A program made the translations under genes and the position numbers. The notes below the pieces were generated by a model that did not search any database, had not been told where the DNA came from, and saw nothing but the letters and a program-made list of their open reading frames with translations. Below, one piece after another: positions 53,117 to 60,919 of a stretch of 64,000 bases of DNA (the stretch's first letter is position 1; each line of letters opens with the position of its first letter). The DNA comes from Syntrophobacteraceae bacterium (lineage in GTDB: Bacteria; Desulfobacterota; Syntrophobacteria; Syntrophobacterales; Syntrophobacteraceae): positions 124,001 to 188,000 of the forward strand of contig JALOOX010000001.1 of NCBI GenBank assembly GCA_025454175.1. The letters are read 5' to 3'.

Positions 53117-53536
53117 ATGCGAAGGAAGTCGGGGCACAATCTGAAGCGTCGAATACGGCAGAATATGGAGCCCGATTATATGCAGGGGCTGGTAGGCATT
53201 GTCAAATATGGAGGTAATCCAGAGCACAAGAAGAACCCCGGTGACTTCGGTTTAATGCCACCTTCTCAGCCACGTGCTGACAAGTCACTATGCGACGTAG
53301 TGGGTATCTTCTCGAAGAAAGAAGCAACGAGGCTGCTCAAAGAGGGAGTAAAGAAAGGATTGGTCAGCGAGCAGATGCGAAATGGCTTTCCTCAGAACAT
53401 CTGGGCTGTGACCGAGAATGGGTGCCCTTTGGAGGCTCAGCTGGAGAATGCAGAAGTCGGAATCTATCATGGATATCCCATGTATGAGACCGATCCACTC
53501 TGCGAAGAAGTGTTAATGAGATGGAAAAGATCGTGA
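53117..53536 (+). CDS. Unknown protein, first gene of island two-gene unit
   Basis: Soluble basic protein of about 139 residues from ATG 53117; in-frame starts at 52988 and 53105 would lengthen it and are possible. It has a distinctive middle part, GLVGIVKYGGNPEHKKNPGDFGL and PPSQPRADKSLCD, followed by a helical segment (SKKEATRLLKEGVKKGLVSEQ) and NIWAVTENGCPLEAQLEN near the end. I do not recognise the family. The next gene overlaps its end by 16 bp, so the two are translationally linked. Composition is lower in GC than the neighbouring core genes. A toxin-antitoxin or defence role is a guess from context. Confidence 0.65.
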   Translation: MRRKSGHNLKRRIRQNMEPDYMQGLVGIVKYGGNPEHKKNPGDFGLMPPSQPRADKSLCDVVGIFSKKEATRLLKEGVKKGLVSEQMRNGFPQNIWAVTENGCPLEAQLENAEVGIYHGYPMYETDPLCEEVLMRWKRS

Positions 53537-54831
53537 GCCGTTTTTCTATCGATTTTCAGTGGCTGGTCAGAGACTATGGTGATGCCCTCGCCCGCGCCAC
53601 CCTAGCCGAAATCACGATCACTGCCGATGGGTTAACTGTTACTGAGATAGAGGATAGGTCGGCAAAGACGGTCAGACCTTGCGTTCGGATCTCAGCCTAT
53701 GCTCTGGCACAATGGTTCGCGTCAAATTGGTGGAGGCTGCTCTGGGAACCGGCAAGAAACACGTCATCATGGAATATGAGCCACAAAGTCGGGGCCGCTG
53801 GGGAAGGTTACCTCTGGCCCGATCTTACCTTCACCAGTGACGGAGAATCGGTCCTTATTCAAGGCAGGCCCTCACCCCCCACATCAGATCAACCTGTTCG
53901 CTATCTGAATATGGTCGATGTGTTGGTTCCTATCCTCGATTTTGAAGGCAAGCTCGATTCATTTATCGAAGCAGTCATTGGAAGGTTGGCCGATCTGCGC
54001 GTAGGCGCCGCCGGGCTTGATGATCTCTGGAGTGAGGTCCGAAGAGAGCGGATTGATCCCGAGTTGAGCGCATGGCGTAAACTTGAAGCCATACTGGGGT
54101 ATGATCCCGGTGACGCGCCTGACGATATTATTGAAGCACTCCAAAATGTGGCATCTGAATTTGGAGCAAGTGCCGTTGAAGAGGTGGCGGCAGAGTCCAT
54201 GGACAACGCCATTTTCGATATTAAGACACTTTGGGATGAGTCCCGCAGTAAAGCTTTCCAACTCGCCATCCCCAACTTCGATATTCTCAAGAAACAGATC
54301 AGCGAGATAGAGTCGTCCCTTCTGCCTTGGCAAAGAGCTGCACAGGCGGCACGGATGGCTCGTGATGTTTGGTCCTTGGAATCTGGCCCGGTCCCAACAT
54401 CCATTCTTGCTGAAATCCTCTCAATCAGCAAGGAGTCCTTACTCAATGATCTTGAGGTGCAAGGGCCGATGCATGCAGGTTTTCGCAATGGGCAACCGGA
54501 TACTTTTGGCGTCTTTCTGAATAAGCCCTTTTCGGTCAGCCGTCGCTTCGCGTTATTACGACTTGTTGGAGACCACCTCACAGCTCCACAGGGTGAGCGA
54601 TTGCTACCGGCTGCTCTTCGTTCGAAAACTCAGCGTCAGAAATTCCAAAGAGCATTCGCGCAGGAATTTCTGTGTCCCTACACAGATCTGATTGGGTACC
54701 TGGGTGCGGCAGATCCCAGCGATGAGGATATAGAAGAAGCCGCTCGGCATTTCGATGTTTCCCCGTTCGTGGTCGAAACGATATTGGTTAACAAGGGCAG
54801 CCGTGATCGTTCATCCCTCTCCTGCGCGTAG
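53521..54831 (+). CDS. Unknown protein with degenerate ImmA/IrrE-like C-terminus, second gene of island unit
   Basis: Soluble protein of 436 residues. Residues 1-300 are unlike anything I can name. The C-terminal third (about 335-430) resembles ImmA/IrrE metallopeptidases in layout: RRFALLRLVGDHL where those proteins have RFxxAHELGH, then QRAFAQEFLCPYTDLIGYL where they have NxFAAELLMP, then a helix-turn part (IEEAARHFDVSPFVVETILVNKG). The HExxH zinc motif is absent, so it is probably not an active protease. It overlaps the previous gene by 16 bp. A sensor, immunity or regulatory part of a mobile two-gene system is plausible but unproven. Confidence 0.65.
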   Translation: MEKIVSRFSIDFQWLVRDYGDALARATLAEITITADGLTVTEIEDRSAKTVRPCVRISAYALAQWFASNWWRLLWEPARNTSSWNMSHKVGAAGEGYLWPDLTFTSDGESVLIQGRPSPPTSDQPVRYLNMVDVLVPILDFEGKLDSFIEAVIGRLADLRVGAAGLDDLWSEVRRERIDPELSAWRKLEAILGYDPGDAPDDIIEALQNVASEFGASAVEEVAAESMDNAIFDIKTLWDESRSKAFQLAIPNFDILKKQISEIESSLLPWQRAAQAARMARDVWSLESGPVPTSILAEILSISKESLLNDLEVQGPMHAGFRNGQPDTFGVFLNKPFSVSRRFALLRLVGDHLTAPQGERLLPAALRSKTQRQKFQRAFAQEFLCPYTDLIGYLGAADPSDEDIEEAARHFDVSPFVVETILVNKGSRDRSSLSCA

Positions 54832-55954
54832 TACACAGATCTCTCCTGACCCCTGAAATTTGAAGTGTTGAGAAAGTCAACATAGCAACTCTACAGTAGC
54901 ATAACCATTGATTATCAGGTCGATTCGCCCTGATATTGAATATCAAGGCACGGACTCCGGTCACTCCCATGCACCGCGGCAACGAGCACTCCCGAGCGCG
55001 CATATCTATCGAGTCACACCTGAAGGATCATGTGCAGTGCACGGCCAGTGGGCCTGGATCAATACAAGAGCTTTGGACCTACGCATCCGGTTGCTCAAGA
55101 CTCAAAAGTATCCATGCCCGGTCATGGGTCATGTCGCCCGTGCTCGTGCTGCCGATGCTTTCCCAGCCCATGGTTGCTCCCAGCAGATGACGGTGTGGTG
55201 GGTTCCTTGTGGAGGTTCAGTCTATCCTGTGGGGGTGGTCTCATGCAACAACTCTGTGCCCTCGGGGCCATGACGGAATGATCGGTCGCGTTCCCTGGAA
55301 ATTCTTCGTTGGAGGGGGCGAGCTGTTTCATGAGATCCGCGCCCAAGCCGACCCCAGAGATTGTCCTGAGGGCAGAAGTGGCTCAGAATGAGATTTGTTG
55401 GCCTCAAATGAGGTTTCTGGTTTTTGGGCCATTGTTGCGAGAACCATCAGTCGCATTCCAGTCCGTCAGGTCAATACTCTTGGTCCGATTTCAAATCTTG
55501 GAGAGATGTAAATCTTGGAGAGATGTTCGTTGCAGGGCTTGACTTGCGCGCCTGGGTTCGAGTCGGTATCGAAGAACGCTGTCCCTGTCCGTATTCTTTC
55601 AGTGACGACATCCTCGATTTCAGTAAGGCGCCGAGGCAAAGATGGAGCGGGGGACTGGGGGGTATGCTTGCCCTCTCCTTGTGAGTCGAAATCCGGCAAG
55701 GATGATATCGATAACATTGGACACAGATTCAAGAGGTTCCAAGCCGACGCGGGGGACATTGACAACAATCCCAACCGGTGTCATTGGCGGCATCCTCGAG
55801 CACCAGTCCAAGCGTACCTCCGAAATTTGCCTTCACACAGTAGACGAAAGCGCCCGGATTGCTATAAAGCGTTTGGAGGGGATGTTTGAAGGTGTAATTT
55901 TTTTGAACCCACACACCGAGCTCACACACACAAAAAACCGGGTGAGCCGTATAA
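54832..55954. other. Gene-free right part of the island
   Basis: About 1.1 kb with no convincing gene. Short frames on both strands have no family-like sequence. The only structure noted is a 17-bp tandem repeat at 55493-55526. This may be decayed island DNA. Confidence 0.5.
55493..55526 (+). repeat. 17-bp tandem repeat
   Basis: Two perfect head-to-tail copies of AAATCTTGGAGAGATGT (55493-55509, 55510-55526) inside non-coding island DNA. Confidence 0.8.
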
Positions 55955-56030
55955 TGGTGGGCCGTGCGCGACTCGAACGCGCGACTCTCTGCTTAAAAGG
56001 CAGATACTCTACCGACTGAGTTAACGGCCC
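55955..56030 (-). tRNA. tRNA-Lys (anticodon TTT)
   Basis: Complete cloverleaf on the minus strand: acceptor GGGCCGT with ACGGCCC, anticodon arm CTGCC-TTTTAA-GCAG reading TTT, T arm with GCGCGTTCGAGTCGCGC and encoded CCA (55955-55957). Its 3' end borders the candidate island. Confidence 0.95.
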
Positions 56031-56058
56031 CTTCCTCCAGACCTTGAAAGACTTTGCT

Positions 56059-56087
56059 GCTTAGCACGCTCGTTCGCGCTCTGTCAA
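56059..56087 (-). promoter_or_regulatory. Promoter of tRNA-Lys
   Basis: Minus-strand TTGACA (56082-56087) and a GTGCTAAGC-type -10 region near 56059-56067, about 30-50 bp before the tRNA. Confidence 0.6.
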
Positions 56088-56170
56088 GATCAAATGGGCC
56101 GGCCGGCTTGTGGGACGGCCCCCGAGGGCATGGGACCGGCTTCCCTTGACACGGCTGCGAAAAGCCTCAT

Positions 56171-56203
56171 GTTTCAGGTTTAACAGGCTTCAAGTTGAAA
56201 ACC
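56171..56203. repeat. Dispersed repeat family B, copy 3
   Basis: GTTTCAGG, TTTAACAGG and CTTCAAGTTGAAAACC words, related to copies at 3987, 27283 and 57233. Confidence 0.55.
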
Positions 56204-56314
56204 AGCCCTTCGGGGGGCCTCTTGACCGGCTCGGGTACCCCAGGAGACATGAGTGCAGCTTCACACGCCAGGATGTCCATTTCGTCACTCGTCAGGCCGG
56301 CATTTCTTATCTCG

Positions 56315-56392
56315 ATTCACGGCAAAGACGCCAGGAACGCAAAGAACGACAGACACGGCCCGTTTGCGGCCTTTGCGCCTTGGCGGTGAGAA
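56315..56392. repeat. Dispersed repeat family C, copy 1
   Basis: Imperfect long palindrome: TTCACGGCAAAGACGCC on the left and CTTTGCGCCTTGGCGGTGA on the right. A related element forms the hairpin at 61685-61758. Confidence 0.6.
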
Positions 56393-56507
56393 AATGGAGG
56401 TTTTCAACCTCAACGAGTACAAGTCGTCATGAGGGAATGATCAAGAGTCACCTCGGCCGATCTCCCTCCTGGGAATGGAAACCCATGCGAAGCGAGAGGA
56501 AGAAGTC

Positions 56508-57230
56508 ATGAAAAGCTTGATGATGTCGCATTATTTCTGGCTCCTGCTGGGAGTTGGTGGCTGCGCTGCGTGCCTGGGGGCTGTGGTGGCGGCGACGCCT
56601 GCCCGGGGAGCCGATCCTTCCGCGACGATCCAGCTTCCCGAGCCCAGAGCCCAGGGGACCATGCCCCTGGAGACGGCCATTCAGCTGAGAAGGTCCGTCC
56701 GCAGTTTCGCCGGATCCCCCCTCAGCCTGGCGGACGTCGGGCAGCTCCTCTGGTCCGCCCAGGGGATCACCCTGGGAGCGGGCCTGCGGGCCGCGCCCTC
56801 GGCCGGGGCCCTCTACCCCCTGGAAACGGACCTGGTGGCCGTCCGGGTGGACGGCCTGGAGCCCGGCGTTTATCGCTACATCCCCAAAACCCACACCCTG
56901 GCGCGGCGTGCCTCGGGAGACAAGGGAAGCGCCCTCGGGGCGGCGGCGCTGCGTCAGAGCTGCGTTTCACAGGCGTCCGCCGTGGTCGTCCTTTCGGCGG
57001 TTTACGAGCGGACCACGCGCAAGTACGGGCAGAGGGGCATCCGGTATGTCCACGCCGAAGCGGGTCATGCGGCCCAGAACGTGTGTCTCCAGGCCGTGGC
57101 CCTCCAGCTCGGCACCGTCCACATCGGCGCATTCCACGACGAGGAGGTTTCCAGGGTGCTCCAGCTCGCCGAGGACGAAAAACCCCTCGTGCTGCTCCCC
57201 GTCGGCAGGCCCGAGCGGCGAGGGAATTGA
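56508..57230 (+). CDS. Exported SagB-type nitroreductase-family protein
   Basis: FMN-binding nitroreductase fold, 240 residues. An N-terminal hydrophobic leader (LLLGVGGCAACLGAVVA) and a likely cleavage after ARGA indicate export or membrane anchoring, unusual for this mostly cytosolic family. The catalytic domain shows LETAIQLRRSVRSFAGSPLS, APSAGALYPLETDL and HAEAGHAAQNVCLQAVALQLG, the pattern of the SagB/ThcOx dehydrogenase branch. No azole-peptide cyclodehydratase genes are near, so a peptide-oxidase role is not supported here. AGAGGAAG fixes ATG 56508. Confidence 0.85.
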   Translation: MKSLMMSHYFWLLLGVGGCAACLGAVVAATPARGADPSATIQLPEPRAQGTMPLETAIQLRRSVRSFAGSPLSLADVGQLLWSAQGITLGAGLRAAPSAGALYPLETDLVAVRVDGLEPGVYRYIPKTHTLARRASGDKGSALGAAALRQSCVSQASAVVVLSAVYERTTRKYGQRGIRYVHAEAGHAAQNVCLQAVALQLGTVHIGAFHDEEVSRVLQLAEDEKPLVLLPVGRPERRGN

Positions 57231-57232
57231 CA

Positions 57233-57261
57233 GTTTCAAGTTTCAGGTTTCAGGTTGAAAA
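57233..57261. repeat. Dispersed repeat family B, copy 4
   Basis: GTTTCAAG, GTTTCAGG and TTTCAGGTTGAAAAC words, directly after the nitroreductase stop. Together with copy 3 it brackets that gene. Confidence 0.55.
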
Positions 57262-57284
57262 CGGGTGCGGAGGGTCAGGCGGGC

Positions 57285-57983
57285 TCAAACCAGCTTTTCG
57301 CCGGCGGCAAGGCTTTCGAGGGCTTCCCGATCCAGAAGCTCGATTTTTCGTCCTTCCACCCGGATGAGCTCCTGCTGGCTCATGCGCCCGAGGATTCGTG
57401 AAAGGGTCTCGGGGATGGTCCCGAGGAGGCTGGCCAGCTGCCCCTTGGTGATGTCGAGCTCCAGCCGCGCGGATCTGCCCTCCCGGTCGCTCATGTAAAG
57501 CAGGTAGGCCGCCAGTCGCCCCGGCACATCCTTGAGGGAGAGGTCCTCGATGAGATGCGTGAAGCGGCGGAGCCTGAGGGACAGGATGGCGAGCATGTTC
57601 ATGGCCAGGGACGGCTCCTTCTGGATCAACGCCACGAGCTCCGCCCTGGGAAAGAACAGGAAGCGGCTGTCTTCCAGGGCATCGGCGTGAGCCGGGTAGC
57701 TCCCTCCCGCAAATACCGGGACTTCCCCGAAAAACTCCCCTTCCCCAAAGATGTGCAGGATCTGCTCCTTCCCGTCCAGGGACATTTTGTAGATCTTCAC
57801 CTTGCCCGAAATGATGCCGTACATCCCCGTGGCCTTCATCCCGTCGGAGAACAGGGACTGGCCCTTCTTGAATCTCTGCTCCACGACGATGTGGCTCAGC
57901 TCGTCCAGCTGCTCCCGGGGGAGCCCCTCGAACAGGGCAATCGTGGCGATCCGGTCGGCAAGTCTCATCCGTTCAATCCTCAT
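57285..57983 (-). CDS. Crp/Fnr-family regulator, HcpR-like
   Basis: Transcription factor of 232 residues: an N-terminal cyclic-nucleotide-type sensor fold (about 15-135, VVEQRFKKGQSLFSDGMKATGMYGIISGKVKIY) and a C-terminal winged helix with recognition helix KGQLASLLGTIPETLSRILGRM. It has no N-terminal cysteine set for an FeS cluster, unlike Fnr. It is divergent to hcp with two TTGAC-N4-rTCAA palindromes between them, so I read it as the HcpR type that controls hcp under nitrosative or nitrite stress. ATG 57968 is an alternative start. Confidence 0.85.
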   Translation of the reverse strand: MRIERMRLADRIATIALFEGLPREQLDELSHIVVEQRFKKGQSLFSDGMKATGMYGIISGKVKIYKMSLDGKEQILHIFGEGEFFGEVPVFAGGSYPAHADALEDSRFLFFPRAELVALIQKEPSLAMNMLAILSLRLRRFTHLIEDLSLKDVPGRLAAYLLYMSDREGRSARLELDITKGQLASLLGTIPETLSRILGRMSQQELIRVEGRKIELLDREALESLAAGEKLV

Positions 57984-58015
57984 CTGGAGTTTTCACCGGA
58001 ACATACCACCGCCTG

Positions 58016-58029
58016 TTGACGCAGGTCAA
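58016..58029. promoter_or_regulatory. HcpR-like operator, site 1
   Basis: TTGACGCAGGTCAA: perfect 5-bp half-sites with a 4-bp spacer, the form described for HcpR in related bacteria. It lies 32 bp from the start of the regulator gene. Confidence 0.6.
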
Positions 58030-58146
58030 AGCGAATGCTCCACGACGGATTTATGGTGAAGTCATCGGCGCCAACGATTCCAGGGGCCTGGAGCCGGGCG
58101 CCGTGAGCCGGGAAAAGGGATACAATTCGGGGAAAGATGAGAAGTG

Positions 58147-58160
58147 TTGACCTGGATCAA
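58147..58160. promoter_or_regulatory. HcpR-like operator, site 2
   Basis: TTGACCTGGATCAA: same layout with one mismatch, 129 bp before hcp, on the hcp side of the divergent interval. Confidence 0.55.
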
Positions 58161-58288
58161 GGCGGAGGCGAGTTGGGGGCGTTAGGATAGGCTCAACGAA
58201 CGAAACGGACCCCGAGATGCCCGACGGGGTGTTTCGGGTTGATTGAAACGGAATTCCGACCATCTGAGATGTGAGAGAGGAGATCAAC

Positions 58289-59917
58289 ATGTTTTGCTAC
58301 CAGTGTGAACAGACGGCCAAAGGCGAGGGCTGCACCAAGATCGGCGTATGCGGAAAGCAGGGAGACGTGGCGGCTCTTCAGGATTTGCTCGTCTTCGCCC
58401 TCAGGGGATTGGCCCTGAACGCGGTGGAGGGCCGAAAGGTCGGCGTCAGCGACCATGAAGTCAATGTCTTCACCTGCAAGGCCATGTTCTCGACGCTCAC
58501 CAACGTCAACTTTGACCCGGGGCGCCTGGCGGACCTGGTCGTCAAGACGGCTCAACTGCGGGATGAGCTGGGCCGGAAGTTGCGGGCGGCGGGCGGCACG
58601 GTGGATGCGAGCCAGCCCTCGGTGGCCTTTCAACCCGAGAAGTCCCTGGAAGCCATGGTGGCCCAGGGTGAGAAGGTGGGGCTGAAGTCCGATCCCTCCG
58701 TCAACGCCGACATTCTTTCCCTGGAGCACATTCTGCTCTTCGGCATCAAGGGCATCTCCGCCTACGCGGATCACGCCGCCATCCTGGGGCAGGAGGACGA
58801 TGCGGTCTACGCCTTCATCCAGGAGGGTCTTGCCGCGGGTCTGCAGAGTGAGCTGCAGCTGAACGACTGGCTGGGCCTGGTGCTCAAATGCGGCGAGATG
58901 AACCTGAGGGCCATGGAGCTGCTGGATGCCGCCAACACGGGGACATATGGGCATCCCACTCCGACCAGGGTCCCCCTGGGACCAAAGAAAGGCAAGGCCA
59001 TCCTGGTATCCGGCCACGATCTGAGGGACCTGGAGGAGCTGCTCAAGCAGACCCAGGGCAAGGGGATCACCATCTACACCCATGGAGAGATGCTGCCCAC
59101 CCACGCCTACCCGGGGCTCAAGAAGTACGATCACCTCCACGGGCATTACGGCACGGCCTGGCAGAACCAGGCGAGGGAATTCTCCGAGTTTCCCGGCGCC
59201 ATTCTCATGACGACCAACTGCATCCAGAGGCCTCAGGCCGCCTACAAGGACAACATCTTCACCTGCGGCCTCGTGGGCTGGCCCGACGTTCCGCACATCA
59301 CCGACCGCAACTTCGCGCCTGTCGTCGAGAGGGCCCTGGCGCTGCCGGGATTCACCGAGGACGGGAACGGCAAGTCGGTGATGGTGGGATTCGGCCGCAA
59401 CACGGTCATGAGCGTCGCCGAGACGGTGATCAACGCCGTGAAGAACAAGGACATCCGCCACTTCTTCCTGGTGGCCGGCTGTGACGGCGCCAAGCCGGGG
59501 CGCAACTATTACACCGAATTCGTGGAGAAGGTTCCGAAGGATTGCGTGGTGCTGACGCTGGCCTGCGGCAAGTTCCGCTTCTTCGACAAGGACCTGGGAG
59601 AAATCCTCGGCATCCCGAGGCTCCTCGACGTGGGCCAGTGCAACGACGCCTACTCGGCCATCCAGATCGCCATCGCTCTTTCCAAGGCTTTCAACGTCGG
59701 CGTGAACGAGCTGCCCCTCTCGCTCATTCTCTCGTGGTACGAGCAGAAGGCGGTGGCCATCCTCCTGACCCTGCTTTACCTTGGCATCAGGAACATCCGC
59801 CTGGGACCGTCTCTCCCAGCTTTCGTGACGCCCAACGTGCTGGATGTCCTGGTGAAGAACTTCAACATCCAGCCCATCACCACCCCGGACGAGGATCTCA
59901 AGGCCATCCTGGGCTGA
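58289..59917 (+). CDS. hcp: Hybrid cluster protein (hydroxylamine/NO reductase, Hcp)
   Basis: Cytoplasmic Fe-S enzyme, 542 residues, that disposes of NO or hydroxylamine. The N-terminal cluster motif is CYQCEQTAKGEGCTKIGVC, the C-x2-C-x8-C-x5-C spacing of the anaerobe type. Downstream it shows the cluster ligands within NCIQRPQAAYKDNIFTCG, VAGCDGAKPGRNYYTEF, LACGKFRF and DVGQCNDAY. GAGAGGAG precedes ATG 58289. It is followed by a HD-domain protein and a ferredoxin-like gene, probably one operon under the HcpR-like regulator. Confidence 0.96.
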   Translation: MFCYQCEQTAKGEGCTKIGVCGKQGDVAALQDLLVFALRGLALNAVEGRKVGVSDHEVNVFTCKAMFSTLTNVNFDPGRLADLVVKTAQLRDELGRKLRAAGGTVDASQPSVAFQPEKSLEAMVAQGEKVGLKSDPSVNADILSLEHILLFGIKGISAYADHAAILGQEDDAVYAFIQEGLAAGLQSELQLNDWLGLVLKCGEMNLRAMELLDAANTGTYGHPTPTRVPLGPKKGKAILVSGHDLRDLEELLKQTQGKGITIYTHGEMLPTHAYPGLKKYDHLHGHYGTAWQNQAREFSEFPGAILMTTNCIQRPQAAYKDNIFTCGLVGWPDVPHITDRNFAPVVERALALPGFTEDGNGKSVMVGFGRNTVMSVAETVINAVKNKDIRHFFLVAGCDGAKPGRNYYTEFVEKVPKDCVVLTLACGKFRFFDKDLGEILGIPRLLDVGQCNDAYSAIQIAIALSKAFNVGVNELPLSLILSWYEQKAVAILLTLLYLGIRNIRLGPSLPAFVTPNVLDVLVKNFNIQPITTPDEDLKAILG

Positions 59918-60068
59918 GGGTGTGAGTCTGGAGAATGCATCTGAAGGTCCACCCTTGAAGGGGGATTGAGGGGAGCGTGGCTTCATCTTGACCGACCACC
60001 TCCCTGCCCACTCAAGGGCGGACCGACGAGCCAAAGGCCGGTGAGATCAACGCGAAAGGAGTGTACCC

Positions 60069-60812
60069 ATGAAATGCCCGGGACAGGACAGCCGATTCTG
60101 GGAGCCCGGCGCCATCTTCGAAGCCCAGTGCCCCGAGTGCGGGCAGGAGGTGGAGTTCTTCAAGGACGAGTCTTCGCGAAAGTGCAGGAAATGCGGGCAC
60201 AAGTTTGTGAACCCCAAAATGGATTTCGGCTGTGCCTCCTACTGTAAGTTCGCTTCACAGTGCCTGGGGGATCTCCCTCCCGAGCTCATGGCCCGGCGTG
60301 AGGACCTGCTTCGGGACCGCGTCGCCATCGAGATGAAGAAATACTTCAAACAGGACTTCAAGCGCATCGGGCATGCCACGCGGGTGGCCCGCTACGCCGA
60401 GCAGATCGTCAAGGCCGAAAGGGGAGACCCGGCCATCGTGATTTCGGCCGCCTATCTCCACGACATCGGCATCAAGGAGGCCGAGCGGAAGCACCAGAGC
60501 ACGGCGGCCCGGCACCAGGAGGAGGAAGGGCCTCCCATCGCCCGGGAGATCCTCGACCGACTGGGAGCCAGGGCGGAGCTCATCGAAGAGGTTTGCGACA
60601 TCATCGCTCATCACCACCATCCGCGGGATGAGGAAACGCTGAACTTCAAATGCCTTTACGACGCCGACCTCATCGTGAACCTCGAGGAGAACGGCAAGGA
60701 GAATCCGCTGGAGCCGCGGAAGGTCGAGGGAATCATAGAAAAGGGCTTCCTCACCGAAACGGGAAAGCGCCTGGCCAGGGAAGCCCTGACACCGCCGGGC
60801 GTAAATCCTTGA
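60069..60812 (+). CDS. HD-domain hydrolase with N-terminal zinc-ribbon
   Basis: Cytoplasmic protein of 247 residues. Residues 15-70 hold two CxxC knuckles (CPECGQ, CRKCGH) plus CASYCKFASQC, a zinc- or FeS-binding head. The rest is an HD domain (about 95-215) with GHATRVARYAEQIV, AAYLHDIGIKEAE and IIAHHHHPRDEE. HD hydrolases act on nucleotides or phosphoesters; the true substrate is unknown. AAAGGAG fixes the start. It sits between hcp and the ferredoxin-like gene, so it likely works in the same stress response. Confidence 0.85.
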   Translation: MKCPGQDSRFWEPGAIFEAQCPECGQEVEFFKDESSRKCRKCGHKFVNPKMDFGCASYCKFASQCLGDLPPELMARREDLLRDRVAIEMKKYFKQDFKRIGHATRVARYAEQIVKAERGDPAIVISAAYLHDIGIKEAERKHQSTAARHQEEEGPPIAREILDRLGARAELIEEVCDIIAHHHHPRDEETLNFKCLYDADLIVNLEENGKENPLEPRKVEGIIEKGFLTETGKRLAREALTPPGVNP

Positions 60813-60919
60813 CCGCCTGCCGGCTCCCAAGCTCGAGCCTGGGAGCCGGCTGATCCGGGCAGTCATTTCCGCCCGAGTGTACTGGGGCAAAACCTGCGAC
60901 ACCTTGATGGAGATACACG

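Larger units (their letters stand above)
52275..55974. mobile_element. Candidate genomic island between tRNA-Lys and its 3' repeat
   Basis: A 3.7-kb segment bounded by a 20-bp direct repeat of the tRNA-Lys 3' end. The intact tRNA faces the segment with its 3' end, the geometry left by tRNA-specific integrases. The DNA inside is visibly lower in GC than its surroundings, carries a two-gene unit (53117-54831) foreign to the local context, and otherwise shows decayed sequence. No integrase gene is recognisable, so it would be a degenerate or non-autonomous island. Confidence 0.6.
56031..56507. other. Interval of about 480 bp with two dispersed repeats
   Basis: No gene. It contains the tRNA-Lys promoter, a family B copy (56171-56203) and a family C palindrome (56315-56392). 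The promoter of the nitroreductase gene is presumably near 56400-56490; no clear hexamers stand out. Confidence 0.5.

Noticed and set aside
54908-55889. Several short open frames in the right part of the island
   Set aside because: Overlapping frames on both strands, no family-like sequence, no good start sites; I could not identify integrase remnants.
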